30,558 bases of DNA. Origin: CAYRYU01 sp964428355. Its GTDB lineage: Bacteria > Muiribacteriota > Ozemobacteria > Ozemobacterales > Ozemobacteraceae. Positions 7,653-16,721 of this stretch are shown here, in pieces. The DNA lies in assembly GCA_964428355.1 (NCBI GenBank), contig CAYRYU010000083.1, positions 1 to 30,558 on the forward strand. The letters run 5' to 3'. Below the pieces are notes generated by a model. That model did not search any database. It had not been told where the DNA came from and saw only the letters and a program-made list of their open reading frames with translations. Both the position numbers and the translations under genes were made by a program. The first letter of the stretch is position 1, and each line of letters opens with the position of its first letter.

Positions 7653-8256
7653 TTTCCGTCCCGGCTCGGGGAAACGTGAACAGGTCACGAGTGGGGATGT
7701 CGAAATCCTGGAGAAGACGCGGCCCAGGAGATAGCGGGGGGGGATCGATCTCCGTGGGGACAGGGGCCTTCATTAGCTTGAGAAGCGACGCAGCTTCCTC
7801 CAGGATGGCCTGGAGGCTCTTGTCTTCGGCATCCCAGAGAGGATTCTTCGCGATCGTGAATATCTCGGTGACGGGTTTCTTCATCTCCTCGATATCGCAC
7901 CTACGAGCTTCGCCCGAAGATTCAGGCTTTTCGGGAGGGAGGATCTTCTCGACCCAGGGCCGTAAAAGAACTCCCGCCTGGGGAACCCGGGAACCGAAAT
8001 CCGCAACCGCCTTCAAAAGGCGTTGCGCGCGCTTGATCGGGATTGTCCGCTTCCCGATGCGCTCGGCGGGCTGAGCGATTTCGCCGGACCCTCCGAAAAG
8101 CCATTCGAAGACCATTTCGTTGCATTCATAGCAGATGGTTCCCAAGAGAAGTATCAGGAGGAACTTCAAAGCCTTGGCTTCCTGCTGGTGCTGGAGAACG
8201 GTGTCGATGATGTCGGAACGGTTTTTAAGAGGAATCTGGAGCGTTTTTTCGGTCAT
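7630..8256 (-). CDS. Membrane-anchored protein in the PilP position
   Basis: The protein is 208 residues of unrecognised family. It has a short cytoplasmic N-terminus, one hydrophobic segment at about residues 29-45 (ALKFLLILLLGTICYE), and then a mainly helical polar region, with a Pro-rich C-terminal tail (PPPLSPGPRLLQDFD). It follows PilM, PilN and PilO, exactly where pilP or gspC-like genes sit. But it lacks a lipobox, and I see no PilP beta-domain signature. It may be a functional replacement that links the inner-membrane platform to the outer membrane. The ATG overlaps the PilO stop as ATGA (8253-8256). Confidence 0.8.
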   Translation of the reverse strand: MTEKTLQIPLKNRSDIIDTVLQHQQEAKALKFLLILLLGTICYECNEMVFEWLFGGSGEIAQPAERIGKRTIPIKRAQRLLKAVADFGSRVPQAGVLLRPWVEKILPPEKPESSGEARRCDIEEMKKPVTEIFTIAKNPLWDAEDKSLQAILEEAASLLKLMKAPVPTEIDPPPLSPGPRLLQDFDIPTRDLFTFPRAGTENASPANK

Positions 8257-8786
8257 GGCTTCACCAACTGGATCAGGGATACGGTAAAGGTCCGGTTCTC
8301 GTTCGCGACGACCTCGGTGAGGATCACCGGACTGGGAAGAGCCTCGAGAGCGGTCAGGAACACCTTCATCCCCCGATAGTCGGCGGAAAGCTGGATGCTG
8401 ATCGATATCCGCGGAGGAAGGGGGTCATCGGGGGCCCTTTCCGTCCGGTAGGTGGTCGAAAGGATCTTCACCGAACAGATCTGGGCCAGTTCGTTGACCT
8501 CGTCAACAAGTTGGGGAAGAAAGCTTTCGGCCGGCACCCAGGAGTCAATCTTGCTGAGTTCCTTCCCCATCTTCTCCATTTTGATGGAAAGGACCTGGTC
8601 ATCGGCTCTCTGCTTGATCGAAGCCCTTGCGGCATTGATTACCCTGTCAAAGCCTTCCTCCGTCGTCTGGAGGTTGTCGCTCTGGGGATCGACTATGAAG
8701 GTCGGAGCGAAGAACATGATGATCGAGATAATGAATGGAAGGGTAGCGTAATCCTTGAGTCTCTTGATTTCCTTCGGGTTCATCAT
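8253..8786 (-). CDS. pilO: PilO/GspM-like inner-membrane assembly protein
   Basis: This is a 177-residue bitopic protein with a short cytoplasmic N-terminus and one membrane helix at about residues 15-32 (LPFIISIIMFFAPTFIV). A predicted coiled coil follows (about 42-85), then a ferredoxin-like periplasmic domain with alternating strands (RISISIQLSADYRGMKVFLTALEAL). This is the architecture of PilO, which pairs with PilN to form the periplasmic stalk of type IV pili. The sequence is divergent, so the call relies on topology and on the fixed order PilM-PilN-PilO. It overlaps both neighbours by 4 bases (8783-8786 and 8253-8256). Confidence 0.82.
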   Translation of the reverse strand: MMNPKEIKRLKDYATLPFIISIIMFFAPTFIVDPQSDNLQTTEEGFDRVINAARASIKQRADDQVLSIKMEKMGKELSKIDSWVPAESFLPQLVDEVNELAQICSVKILSTTYRTERAPDDPLPPRISISIQLSADYRGMKVFLTALEALPSPVILTEVVANENRTFTVSLIQLVKP

Positions 8787-9361
8787 GGCCGTGTTTCTCC
8801 GAACGGGAAATAATTAACCTCGAGGTTGAAGACGATCTCCGGGCCGGAGGCGGTCGTGGCAAGAGTGTGGCGGGTCAGCCTGGGGTTCCGGAACTCCGGG
8901 TGATCGAAAAGTTTCCGGAGAAACTCGGTCACGTGGCCCAACGCTTTGGAATTCCCTTCGAGGGAAAGTTTCATGAACGATTCCGGTTTGATCCGGACCC
9001 TGACAAGGCGAACCTGGTCGGGGATGAGCTGTTCGAGGCTGTCCAGAAGCCGTGCCCAGGAGAAGGAGATTGCCGTCATCGCGCGCTGATATGAGAGCAG
9101 GCGGCGGTTTCCCTCCTTGAGTTCATCCGGATCGGGGCGGCCTTCCGACAAGGTTTTCCGGAACTTCTCGTGATGTTGCTCGAGCCTCTCGGACGCCTGG
9201 TTGAGCTGGCCGATCTGGCTTTCGATACCCAGATACTGAAAGGCCATCCACGACCCGAGGAGGATGGGAATACCGTAAAGGAGGGAAAGGATGGTCTTGA
9301 ACATGAAGCTGCTTCCCTTCCGGTGCTTCACGGTCGGTTCGAAATTGAGGAGATGCTTCAT
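8783..9361 (-). CDS. pilN: PilN-like inner-membrane assembly protein
   Basis: This is a 192-residue bitopic protein. The N-terminus has the short cytoplasmic motif that binds PilM (MKHLLNFEPTVKHRK, comparable to the INLLP-type tail of PilN). One membrane helix lies at about 22-45, followed by a coiled coil and a ferredoxin-like domain (SFMKLSLEGNSKALGHVTEFL). The ATG has a near-perfect ribosome site (GGAGGA, 5 bases away). It lies 10 bases after PilM and overlaps PilO by 4 bases. The protein would connect the cytoplasmic PilM ring to the periplasmic stalk. Confidence 0.87.
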   Translation of the reverse strand: MKHLLNFEPTVKHRKGSSFMFKTILSLLYGIPILLGSWMAFQYLGIESQIGQLNQASERLEQHHEKFRKTLSEGRPDPDELKEGNRRLLSYQRAMTAISFSWARLLDSLEQLIPDQVRLVRVRIKPESFMKLSLEGNSKALGHVTEFLRKLFDHPEFRNPRLTRHTLATTASGPEIVFNLEVNYFPFGETRP

Positions 9362-9371
9362 CTTTCCTCCT

Positions 9372-10445
9372 TCACCGGGCCAACAGCCCGATCGAGGGGG
9401 CGAACATCGAGCCGGAAACCTGGTCTTTGGGGTCGACCCGGGAGGGGCTGGGGATGTCCACCAGGGGGTTGAACCGCTCGCAGACGGTCTCGAAATACTC
9501 TGAAAGAAATTCCGGAAGCCCCTCGAAAAGGCTCGAGCCGCCGGTGAGGTAGATGCGGGGTAGGCGGATGACCTTGAACTTGTCCTGGTAGAACCGGAAG
9601 GTCACGTTCAGCTCCCGCAACCAGTTTCCAAAGACCTTTTCCAAAAGGTTCTTCTGGGGGATCGCGGAAAGGAACTCCGCCTTGGTCGTCGGGAAGAACT
9701 TTCTCTTCGTCTTGAAAATCTGCGCCTGATCAGGGGGGATCCCCTCGCACTCGCTGAACAGCTTTCCGAACTCCTCCCCCCCGACCTCGATTACCCGCTC
9801 GTAGATCAACAGCCCGGACTGGTAGATCTTCACCACCGTCGTCTCGTGGCCGATATGACACATGATCATCTGCAACCCGAGCGAATTTTCCGGATGCGCA
9901 TCCTCCATGAGGTTGTAAACCCCGAGGGAGGAGGTGTCGAAAGCCATGACCTCAGCGCGGAGTTCCGAAAAAACCAGCGAAATCGTGTCGATGATGTCGC
10001 GCCGGACAACCCCCGCGAGAATCTTGCATTCGAGGCCATCCTCCGCCTGGCTCATCGAAAGAATCTGGTGATCGACGATCAGGTCGACCCCGGTCGGAAG
10101 AGGAAGCAACTTCCGCAGTCTCCAGCTGAGGTAGTCGGGGGACTCGGCTTCATGTGGTTTCAGCTTGATCTCGACGAGGTGAAGCTTGACCCATCTATCC
10201 GGCAGGCCCACTATGAATCCTGATTTGTGGCTCTTGAGCCGGTCGAGCTGCCGGTGGAGGAGTTCGGTCAGTTTGCTGACCGGCTTGATCGAGGGGTTCG
10301 TGAAACCTCCCGAGACCAGTCCCGGGGGAAGGACCTCCCAGAACATGTCCGAAACCGAGTATCCTTCGGCGTTGGGATTTACCGAGAAGAATTTCACGCT
10401 GAAGGTCCCCAGATCTACCGCAACGTATTCGGTGAAAAGTTTCAT
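9372..10445 (-). CDS. pilM: PilM-like actin-fold ATPase
   Basis: This is a 357-residue soluble protein of the PilM/GspL cytoplasmic-domain type with the actin-like fold. The phosphate-1 loop is VAVDLGTFSVKFF near the N-terminus, a second phosphate region is MIMCHIGHETTVVKIY, and the adenosine motif is YLTGGSSLFEGLPEFL near residue 310. It assembles a cytoplasmic ring that binds the PilN tail and couples to the PilB motor. The ATG overlaps the PilB stop as ATGA (10442-10445). Confidence 0.92.
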   Translation of the reverse strand: MKLFTEYVAVDLGTFSVKFFSVNPNAEGYSVSDMFWEVLPPGLVSGGFTNPSIKPVSKLTELLHRQLDRLKSHKSGFIVGLPDRWVKLHLVEIKLKPHEAESPDYLSWRLRKLLPLPTGVDLIVDHQILSMSQAEDGLECKILAGVVRRDIIDTISLVFSELRAEVMAFDTSSLGVYNLMEDAHPENSLGLQMIMCHIGHETTVVKIYQSGLLIYERVIEVGGEEFGKLFSECEGIPPDQAQIFKTKRKFFPTTKAEFLSAIPQKNLLEKVFGNWLRELNVTFRFYQDKFKVIRLPRIYLTGGSSLFEGLPEFLSEYFETVCERFNPLVDIPSPSRVDPKDQVSGSMFAPSIGLLAR

Positions 10446-12337
10446 CCCAGGAGTCCCTCCTCGAAGGTGACCCGGTTCATCTCATCGAACGTGGTCTCGC
10501 CCGACTTGATCTTCAGCCACCCAGCCTTCCGAAGGGGGACCATCCCGTCCTCGATCGCGCTGCGGCGGATCTGGAGGGGAGATTGATGGGTCAGGATCAT
10601 CTGCTTGATCTTGGGGGTCATCTCGAGAACCTCGAAGATCCCCGAGCGGCCCTGGAAACCGGTCTGGTGGCAGTACCGGCAGCCCGTCCCGCGCATGAAC
10701 TTGTGGTCGGCGTGCTCGTGGAAGTCGATCGTGAGCCTCTTCTTTTCCTCGGAGATGGTGGTGTCCTCGGTCTGGCAGTTCTTGCAGATCAGCCTGATCA
10801 GCCGCTGTGACATGATCAGGTTGAACGAGCTCACGAACTCGTAGGGGTCGATCTTCATGTTCGTCAGCCGCGCGATGGCGTCGATGACGTTGTTGGCGTG
10901 GATGGAACTGAACACCAGGTGGCCGGTGAGCGCGGCGTTAACCGCTATCTGGGCGGTTTCCGGGTCGCGGATCTCCCCTACCATGATCTTGTCCGGGTCC
11001 TGGCGGACGATCGAGCGGAGACCGGAACTGAAAGTCAGCCCCTTTTTCTCGTTGACCGCGATCTGGACGATATCGGGCAACTGGTACTCGACGGGATCCT
11101 CGATGGTGATGAACTTGTCCTCCTTGGTGTGGACGAACTTGATAGCGGAGTAGAGGGTCGTTGTCTTTCCGGATCCGGTGGGGCCGGCAACGAGGATCAT
11201 ACCGTAGGGTTTCAGGACGTTCCGCTGGAACATCACGAGGTCGTTGCCCGCGAGGCCCAGTTTCCGGATATCCAGGCCGAGGGCCGATTTGTCGAGGATG
11301 CGCAGGACGACGGTCTCTCCGAAGATCGAGGGGAGGACCGAAACGCGGAAGTCGATGTTCCGCTCGTCGATCCGGAGCTTGAATCTTCCGTCCTGGGGGA
11401 CGCGCTTTTCCGCGATGTCGAGCTGGGCCATGACCTTCAACCGCGAGATCACGGGGACCCTCATCCGGGGCTCGACGTCGGAGAGAACCTCGAAAAGGAC
11501 ACCGTCGATTCGGTACTTGACCTTCAGCTGGGACTCGTAAACCTCGAAATGGATATCGCTAGCCCTCTTCCGGACCGCTTTCAGGATGATCGAGTCGACC
11601 AGCCTAACGACGGGGGCCTCCTCGTTGAGTTCCTGGTGGAAGGTGACTCCCGGCGCGGGAGCGGTGTCTTCGGGCTCCTCCTCCACAACGACCTCGAGAG
11701 GGGGGAGGTTGTCGAGGTCCGAGAAGACGACCTTCGAGTCGAGGCTGGTCTCGACCATCAGGGCAAGCAACTTCTGGATGGCCCTGTGGGAGGCGACTTT
11801 CGGAATGATGGGGAGGCCGAGTTTCACCTCGAGATCCTCGATCGCATCGACATTCCCGGGGTTCGCCATGATCAGGACGATTTCCTTTTCGGTCTTCCGG
11901 TCGGGAATGAAAGAAAAGTCCCTCATGAGGGCGACATCAACGCTGTTGAAAAGCGCGTCGTCGACCTGGTAGGAGGAGAGGTCGATGTATTCGAGGCCCA
12001 GTTCCCGGGCAACCGCCCTGGCGCAGTCCTCTTCTGAGATGATCTTCCTTTCGACAAGGACGGCCCCCAGATTGGCCGGGATCCCGCCGAACTCGTCGAA
12101 CACCTTCTGGACGGTAGGAAAATCGACCATCTTCATGTCCACCAGGACATGGAAGAAGGGTTTCTTCTTGAAAAGCGAAACGAAGGCTTTCCGGAGGGCG
12201 GGAAGTTCGAGGGAAACCTCGTCGGAAAACACGGTCTGGAAGTCCCGGCCCGTTTTCGCCGCGCTCTCTTCCAACCGGGCAAGGCGGTCGGCGTCGAGGA
12301 ACTTCTGTTCCAGGAGGAATTGTTTCAGCGTATCCAT
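10442..12337 (-). CDS. pilB: Type IV pilus/type II secretion assembly ATPase PilB/GspE
   Basis: This is a 631-residue hexameric motor ATPase. Residues 1-60 and about 85-200 look like two N-terminal GspE/MshEN-type domains, linked by an acidic segment (215-240) to the motor core. Motifs are Walker A GPTGSGKT (385-392), Asp box TIEDPVEY (411-418), Walker B IMVGEIRD (451-458), His box TGHLVFSSIHANNV (471-484), and a zinc site formed by Cys518, Cys521, Cys553 and Cys556, which is typical of GspE/PilB and absent from PilT. The protein powers pilin or pseudopilin polymerisation. The start at 12337 has only a weak GGGATG ribosome site and lies 23 bases after the PilC gene. PilB and GspE cannot be separated from sequence alone. 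Confidence 0.95.
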   Translation of the reverse strand: MDTLKQFLLEQKFLDADRLARLEESAAKTGRDFQTVFSDEVSLELPALRKAFVSLFKKKPFFHVLVDMKMVDFPTVQKVFDEFGGIPANLGAVLVERKIISEEDCARAVARELGLEYIDLSSYQVDDALFNSVDVALMRDFSFIPDRKTEKEIVLIMANPGNVDAIEDLEVKLGLPIIPKVASHRAIQKLLALMVETSLDSKVVFSDLDNLPPLEVVVEEEPEDTAPAPGVTFHQELNEEAPVVRLVDSIILKAVRKRASDIHFEVYESQLKVKYRIDGVLFEVLSDVEPRMRVPVISRLKVMAQLDIAEKRVPQDGRFKLRIDERNIDFRVSVLPSIFGETVVLRILDKSALGLDIRKLGLAGNDLVMFQRNVLKPYGMILVAGPTGSGKTTTLYSAIKFVHTKEDKFITIEDPVEYQLPDIVQIAVNEKKGLTFSSGLRSIVRQDPDKIMVGEIRDPETAQIAVNAALTGHLVFSSIHANNVIDAIARLTNMKIDPYEFVSSFNLIMSQRLIRLICKNCQTEDTTISEEKKRLTIDFHEHADHKFMRGTGCRYCHQTGFQGRSGIFEVLEMTPKIKQMILTHQSPLQIRRSAIEDGMVPLRKAGWLKIKSGETTFDEMNRVTFEEGLLG

Positions 12338-12360
12338 TTGTTCATCCCGATTTTCGCATT

Positions 12361-13578
12361 CTAGTGGATCTGGGTGGCAGCCGTCAGGATTGGAACCAGA
12401 AGGCAGATCACGAAGGCGCCCACCACCGTCGCCATCATGAGGAAAAGGGCCGGTTCGACCAGGGCCGTTATCATCGAGGTCAGGTTGGAGATCTCCTCGT
12501 CGAAATGGTCTGCAAGGTTGGAAAGCATTTCGCCGAGGTTTCCGGATTCTTCCCCGACGTGAACCACCCTGGTCATCATCTTCGGAATCCCTGGGACCTC
12601 CTTGAGAGCCCGTGCGAAGGAGTCACCCTGCTCGATCTCCTTGGGCAACCTGCTGAGCCGTTCCGCCAGGGCCTTGTTCTCGAGGCTCTCCAGAACCACG
12701 GTCAACCCCTCCATTAGGGGAATTCCACCGCCGATCATCGTGGAAAGCGTGCGGGAGAACTGGCTCAGGGCAAACTTCCCTTCCAGGTCGCCTATAAGGG
12801 GAATCCTCAACTTGACCCCGTCGACCGCGAGCCGTCCTTCCCGGGTTTCGACGAAGCGGCGGTAGGCATAGACCCCGGTCGCGAAAACCAACAGGAAAAC
12901 CGGCCACCAGGAGGAAAGGAACCCGGAAAACCAGAGAAGCAGTTTGGTATAGATCGGAAGGGGGACGTCAAGGGCCTTGAAGAGATCGACGAACTCCGGA
13001 ACCACCCTCAGGAGCATGTATGTCACGGCGGCGGCGGAGACGCCGAGAAGGATCACGGGATAGATCAGTGCCCCGATCAGCTTGGCCCTGATCGCCATGA
13101 GGTTCGCGAAATACTGGCACAGCCTGCCCAGGACCGCCTCGAGCGCTCCAGCCCGTTCGCCCGCCACGACGGTCCGGACGTAGATCTCGGGAAACACTTC
13201 GGGGTGGCGGGACAGGGCCTTCGAAAAGGAGATCCCCTCCTGGATGTCGGAAACCACCGTCGAAACCGCATGGCTGAGAGGGGTTTCGCCCGAATCTTCC
13301 TGGAGCAGGTCGAGCGCATCCTTCAGGGGGAGGCCTGCTTTCAGGAGGGTCCGGAGGAGCTTGGTGAAGTCCAGGAGTTCCCTGGTCGAAACTCCCCGGC
13401 CGATCGGAAGGACCGAAGAGAATCTTTCCCAGAGCGTTTTTTCGAGAACCTCGGTGGAGAGAAGGAAATACCCCCGCTCCGTCAAGCCCTTCTCGAGTTC
13501 CCGAATCGACGGGGTCTCGAAAACGGCCTCCCGGATCCTGCCCTTGTCGTCCGCGAACCGGACGGAGACCTTTTCCAT
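12361..13578 (-). CDS. pilC: Type IV pilus/type II secretion platform protein PilC/GspF
   Basis: This is a 405-residue inner-membrane platform protein with two repeated T2SSF domains. The first runs from about 65 to 190 (FTKLLRTLLKAGLPLKDALDLL, ending in a membrane helix near 170-190). The second runs from about 270 to 395 (FSRTLSTMIGGGIPLMEGL, ending in a helix near 378-398), with a central helix pair around 215-240. The GERAGALEAVLGRL and GEESGNLGEMLSNLADHF signatures are typical. It is the first gene of the filament operon. The ATG at 13578 has a strong GGAGG site that lies inside a small inverted repeat. Confidence 0.95.
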   Translation of the reverse strand: MEKVSVRFADDKGRIREAVFETPSIRELEKGLTERGYFLLSTEVLEKTLWERFSSVLPIGRGVSTRELLDFTKLLRTLLKAGLPLKDALDLLQEDSGETPLSHAVSTVVSDIQEGISFSKALSRHPEVFPEIYVRTVVAGERAGALEAVLGRLCQYFANLMAIRAKLIGALIYPVILLGVSAAAVTYMLLRVVPEFVDLFKALDVPLPIYTKLLLWFSGFLSSWWPVFLLVFATGVYAYRRFVETREGRLAVDGVKLRIPLIGDLEGKFALSQFSRTLSTMIGGGIPLMEGLTVVLESLENKALAERLSRLPKEIEQGDSFARALKEVPGIPKMMTRVVHVGEESGNLGEMLSNLADHFDEEISNLTSMITALVEPALFLMMATVVGAFVICLLVPILTAATQIH

Positions 13579-13580
13579 TT

Positions 13581-13594
13581 CGGAGGAACCTCCG
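13581..13594 (-). promoter_or_regulatory. Inverted repeat over the pilC ribosome binding site
   Basis: CGGAGGTTCCTCCG on the minus strand is self-complementary: a 5-bp stem with a 4-base loop, which places the GGAGG ribosome site in the stem just upstream of the start codon. It could limit translation of the first gene of the operon, or it could be chance. The stability is not calculated. Confidence 0.4.
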
Positions 13595-13740
13595 TGGTGT
13601 GTCCGCTACAACCTACCCAATTTCCCCACCAAAATGCAACTTTTATGGAGGTCCCGGTTGTCTAGTGGGGGGCCTGGGTGCGGGTAGCAACGCCGGCGGG
13701 GCGCGGAGGCCCGCGATGCAGGTCAGGTGTCATCATCTCA

Positions 13741-16434
13741 TCATCTTCGGGGCCGTACGAGGAGCGCTTCGTAAAACCAATGGGAAGGGGTGGTGGAAAC
13801 GGCATAGTCGTATGACTGGGCTCCGGTATCGAGGTTGACCGACCAGACAGTCGTTTCGTCCCAACCGGTGGCGGGATTGTCGGTATCCTTGAAATCCCCG
13901 GAAACAGAGGATCCCCAGTAGTTGAAGAATGAGGTGGTCTTCCTCGCATCCGGAACCAGAGTCTTCAGCTCCGCCACAGTTGCCAGACGCCATCCGCCGC
14001 TGGCGGCGGTAACCTGGGAAACGAGCGTCCGGAAGGGGTAGAAGTCCGTGGCGTCAAGAGAGGATCCGGCCAGCCCATACCATTGCAATCCAGTTAGCTT
14101 GTCCGTGATAACCTTGTCCGTTCCAAGAGTGAATCGCTCGAAAACGGTCACCTTCAGATCCGTCTCCGCTTCCTGAAGATTGGCGCCTGCGCCTTCTTGA
14201 TAGGTGCATTTCACGAAATAGTCACCCTCCTCGATCGGGGCGGTGAACACGGTGCCGGACACCTCCGGCGAAGTCCAGCTCACGGTGGAAAGGACCGGGA
14301 ATGCCTTCGCGGTCTTGGTGTAAAGCCGGACAACCTCCTCCGCGAGGGTTTCCGAGGTCTGGGAGCCATCGGGCATCGTCAGGCTCCTGACAACGGGCTT
14401 GTAGGTGATGCGCGTTCCGATGTTCGAAAGGTCAAAGGTCTCTTCGGGTTTGATCGTTATTGCCGACTTCTCCAGATCGATCTTTTTTATGTCGCCGACG
14501 GGGAAGAACCCCTCCCGCTGGAAGGCCCTTGTCACGACCACATCGGGGTCCTGAGCCAGCGACTTGATGATGAGGACCAGCTCCACCGATTCGTACGCAA
14601 CCTGGCCCAGGGTGACGGCCACCAGGAGTTTCTTGTACATCGCCCGCAGGATGGTTTTGGCCCAGGAGGATTTCGCCGAACGAAACAGGATGACCGTTAT
14701 CCGCCGCATGATCTGTGCGCTTCCCAGGGCCAGCTTCAGGAAATTCCCCGCGCCTTCCCGCAGGCTGTTCGAGGTCACCGATGCCTTGAGGGTGGCCCAG
14801 GAAAGCGCTAGAGTCGCTCCCAGGTCGATCACGTCACGGTTCAACGGGGGTTTGGACAGGCCCGCGCAGGTTACCACCAGTCCCAGAACCCCGTCGGCAA
14901 GGGAAAGGCCAACCTGCTTGTCGAACTGGCTGTTGAGGAGGCCATCCCCCGGCCCGGGGTTCATGACTCCCGTCGAGGCAAGCCATTCGACCATCTTGTC
15001 CAGAAAGACCTGCCCAGATGCCCAGAAGCCCGAGAACAGGCTCCTTCGGCTGGAAAGGACATCGTTCCACCGGGTGTTGTTCTTCCAGATCGTACCGGAA
15101 TAATGACAATAGGAGTTGTTGGCAAGCTGGAGTGCCTCGCCATCGACGGTCATGTTGGGTCCCCGACCCGCCACCTCGGCCCGCCGGATCGAAGCGGGGG
15201 GAAGGACCGTCGCCAGCACATCCGCTCCAATGCGGGATGCGCTTTCATACAGGGAAGTCTGCGCCTCAGGGTCGAAGGGGTCGTCCGGGTGCTCCACTAT
15301 TGCCGTGCGGACGGCCGTGAGAAGGGCGGGGAAACCGGCGTGGTCGCGAATGGCCTGACGCGCCTGCCCCAGTTGGGCCGCGGTCAGTCTTCCAAGGAAC
15401 GGATCCAGCAGGATCAGGGCTTCGGCGGTCGTTTCCACCGACATCGCCCGGGTCGGGTCAACCCCGGAAGCATCCTGCATTCTCAGAAGAACCGCATTTC
15501 CTGCTGGGTTTTCGCAGACCTCGAGCATCGCGGTGTCAGTGGCAAGGCGCTCGAGCGTCGAGAGCGAGGCTGTCCCGTCTGCCCCAACGACAGCTTCGGA
15601 GAATGGGGTGACCACTTTCAGTGTCCCGGTGCTGAGGGACGAGCCTGGGGGAAGCGCGACGCTGCGTGAGGACAACGAGGTTTCCAGGGGAAACCCTTCT
15701 TCGAGCGAGGCCCGTAGCCTCGTCAAAGCAGCATCGATCACGTTCGTGGCTTTCAGGTCCGAATCGCGCAGCATGAGCCGCAACCACTCGGCGAGCCAGG
15801 TGGGGAGTTTGGCCAGGACCGTGGCGTCGGAAACAGCCCGTCGGGTGACGCGCACCATGACATCGTCCAACATCCCGGAATCCTTGGGTGCAAGGAAGAG
15901 AGTGTTGGACGCCGTGGCATCAAGATCTTCCATACCCTGGAATTCCCTGAATCCTCCGATGTTTCCCCCGAAGATTTCGATTTCTCCGACGCAGGTTCTG
16001 GCAGGCAGGCCGGAAAAGACGACTTCGGCCGTGCCTGAGGCCGGGTTCACCAGGACCGTCCTGGAAATGGTTTTGGTGGGATTGTCGGGAGTCCCCGGGT
16101 CGATCAGGGTCAGGTGGAACGACACGGAGGCAGCTGCCAGGTTGTTGGAAACGACGGAGGCAAGGACCTTTTCCCGCAGGTCGGTCCCCCCGCCCGCTTT
16201 CGGGGGAAGAACGATCTGGAAGGAAACCGGGCCGGCCAGGGGCGCTGATGTTGACGGAAGTTTCCCAACTTCCAACCCTGTAGTGACGAACTCGGAGTAT
16301 TCGGATCCTTGGGGAAAAAACCGGCACCCAAAGGTTGCCAGAAGGAAAACCGCGAAAACGATGGATAGGAAGAGGCGCTGGTTAGAGGGTCGATTTCCAT
16401 TGGTCGATGCATGATTTGGGCAAGAAATGCTCAC
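13741..16434 (-). CDS. Large secreted or lipid-anchored protein with C-terminal DUF1566/Lcl-like domain
   Basis: The protein is 897 residues. The N-terminus has a signal sequence (LFLSIVFAVFLLATFGC) ending at Cys37. The lipobox (TFGC) is poor at -3 and -2, so lipidation is possible but not certain. Residues about 60-190 look like a beta-sandwich with carboxypeptidase-like or Ig-like strands; the middle (about 200-650) is helical and unrecognised. The C-terminal 125 residues (VITDKLTGLQWYG, then GGWRLATVAELKTLV and VWSVNLDTGA) match the DUF1566/Lcl C-terminal domain of bacterial surface proteins. The start is GTG at 16434 with GGAG 8 bases upstream; no ATG is suitable before the signal sequence. 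The gene is divergent from the TMEM43-Tim44 array, and a good sigma-70-like promoter is present. Confidence 0.82.
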   Translation of the reverse strand: MSISCPNHASTNGNRPSNQRLFLSIVFAVFLLATFGCRFFPQGSEYSEFVTTGLEVGKLPSTSAPLAGPVSFQIVLPPKAGGGTDLREKVLASVVSNNLAAASVSFHLTLIDPGTPDNPTKTISRTVLVNPASGTAEVVFSGLPARTCVGEIEIFGGNIGGFREFQGMEDLDATASNTLFLAPKDSGMLDDVMVRVTRRAVSDATVLAKLPTWLAEWLRLMLRDSDLKATNVIDAALTRLRASLEEGFPLETSLSSRSVALPPGSSLSTGTLKVVTPFSEAVVGADGTASLSTLERLATDTAMLEVCENPAGNAVLLRMQDASGVDPTRAMSVETTAEALILLDPFLGRLTAAQLGQARQAIRDHAGFPALLTAVRTAIVEHPDDPFDPEAQTSLYESASRIGADVLATVLPPASIRRAEVAGRGPNMTVDGEALQLANNSYCHYSGTIWKNNTRWNDVLSSRRSLFSGFWASGQVFLDKMVEWLASTGVMNPGPGDGLLNSQFDKQVGLSLADGVLGLVVTCAGLSKPPLNRDVIDLGATLALSWATLKASVTSNSLREGAGNFLKLALGSAQIMRRITVILFRSAKSSWAKTILRAMYKKLLVAVTLGQVAYESVELVLIIKSLAQDPDVVVTRAFQREGFFPVGDIKKIDLEKSAITIKPEETFDLSNIGTRITYKPVVRSLTMPDGSQTSETLAEEVVRLYTKTAKAFPVLSTVSWTSPEVSGTVFTAPIEEGDYFVKCTYQEGAGANLQEAETDLKVTVFERFTLGTDKVITDKLTGLQWYGLAGSSLDATDFYPFRTLVSQVTAASGGWRLATVAELKTLVPDARKTTSFFNYWGSSVSGDFKDTDNPATGWDETTVWSVNLDTGAQSYDYAVSTTPSHWFYEALLVRPRR

Positions 16435-16515
16435 TTGTGTAACTCCAAGCTGGGATTCGTTTCCCCGAGGAATCCGGAATCATGGGAAACATCAGGGAAG
16501 CAATGGTGTCGATCG

Positions 16516-16544
16516 ATGTTATCAGACCGATGGAGGGATGGCAA
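16516..16544 (-). promoter_or_regulatory. Sigma-70-like promoter of the large lipoprotein gene
   Basis: On the minus strand: -35 TTGCCA (16539-16544), 17-base spacer, -10 TAACAT (16516-16521), with TGA just before the -10, i.e. an extended -10 (TGnTAACAT). It lies about 80 bases upstream of the GTG start. Confidence 0.55.
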
Positions 16545-16691
16545 CGGGCAATATGGAGGCATTTTCGATGCCGGTCCTTGTTCCAGGAATGACCTCCGCC
16601 GCCTTCAGGTGCGGGCTTTGCTATCTGGTCGGTCTTTGCCGATACTGGTCCGCCTGTTTGGGGAAGGTGACCCGTGGACAGGCCAAAATGC

Positions 16692-16721
16692 TTTACTTCC
16701 CGGAAGACAAGGGGCTATACT
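16692..16721 (+). promoter_or_regulatory. Promoter-like box upstream of cassette 1
   Basis: TTTACT (16692-16697), 18-base spacer, TATACT (16716-16721), in the wider context CTTTACTT ... TATACTT. The same layout occurs upstream of cassettes 3 and 4. The start codon is 36 bases after the -10 box, giving a short leader. Confidence 0.65.

Noticed and set aside
10898..12037. Long plus-strand open frame (379 codons) opposite pilB
   Set aside because: It is the antisense of a well-supported PilB gene; composition (Asp/Gly/Leu/Val-rich) is that of a shadow frame in GC-rich DNA.
13650..13725. Stretch resembling the 5' part of a tRNA-Glu gene (GTCCCGGTTGTCTAGTGGG)
   Set aside because: No matching acceptor 3' strand, anticodon arm or T-arm GTTCGAATC follows; it is at most a relic or chance.
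15533..16414. Plus-strand open frame (293 codons) opposite the large lipoprotein gene
   Set aside because: Ser/Arg/Thr-rich antisense shadow with no recognisable motif or ribosome site.
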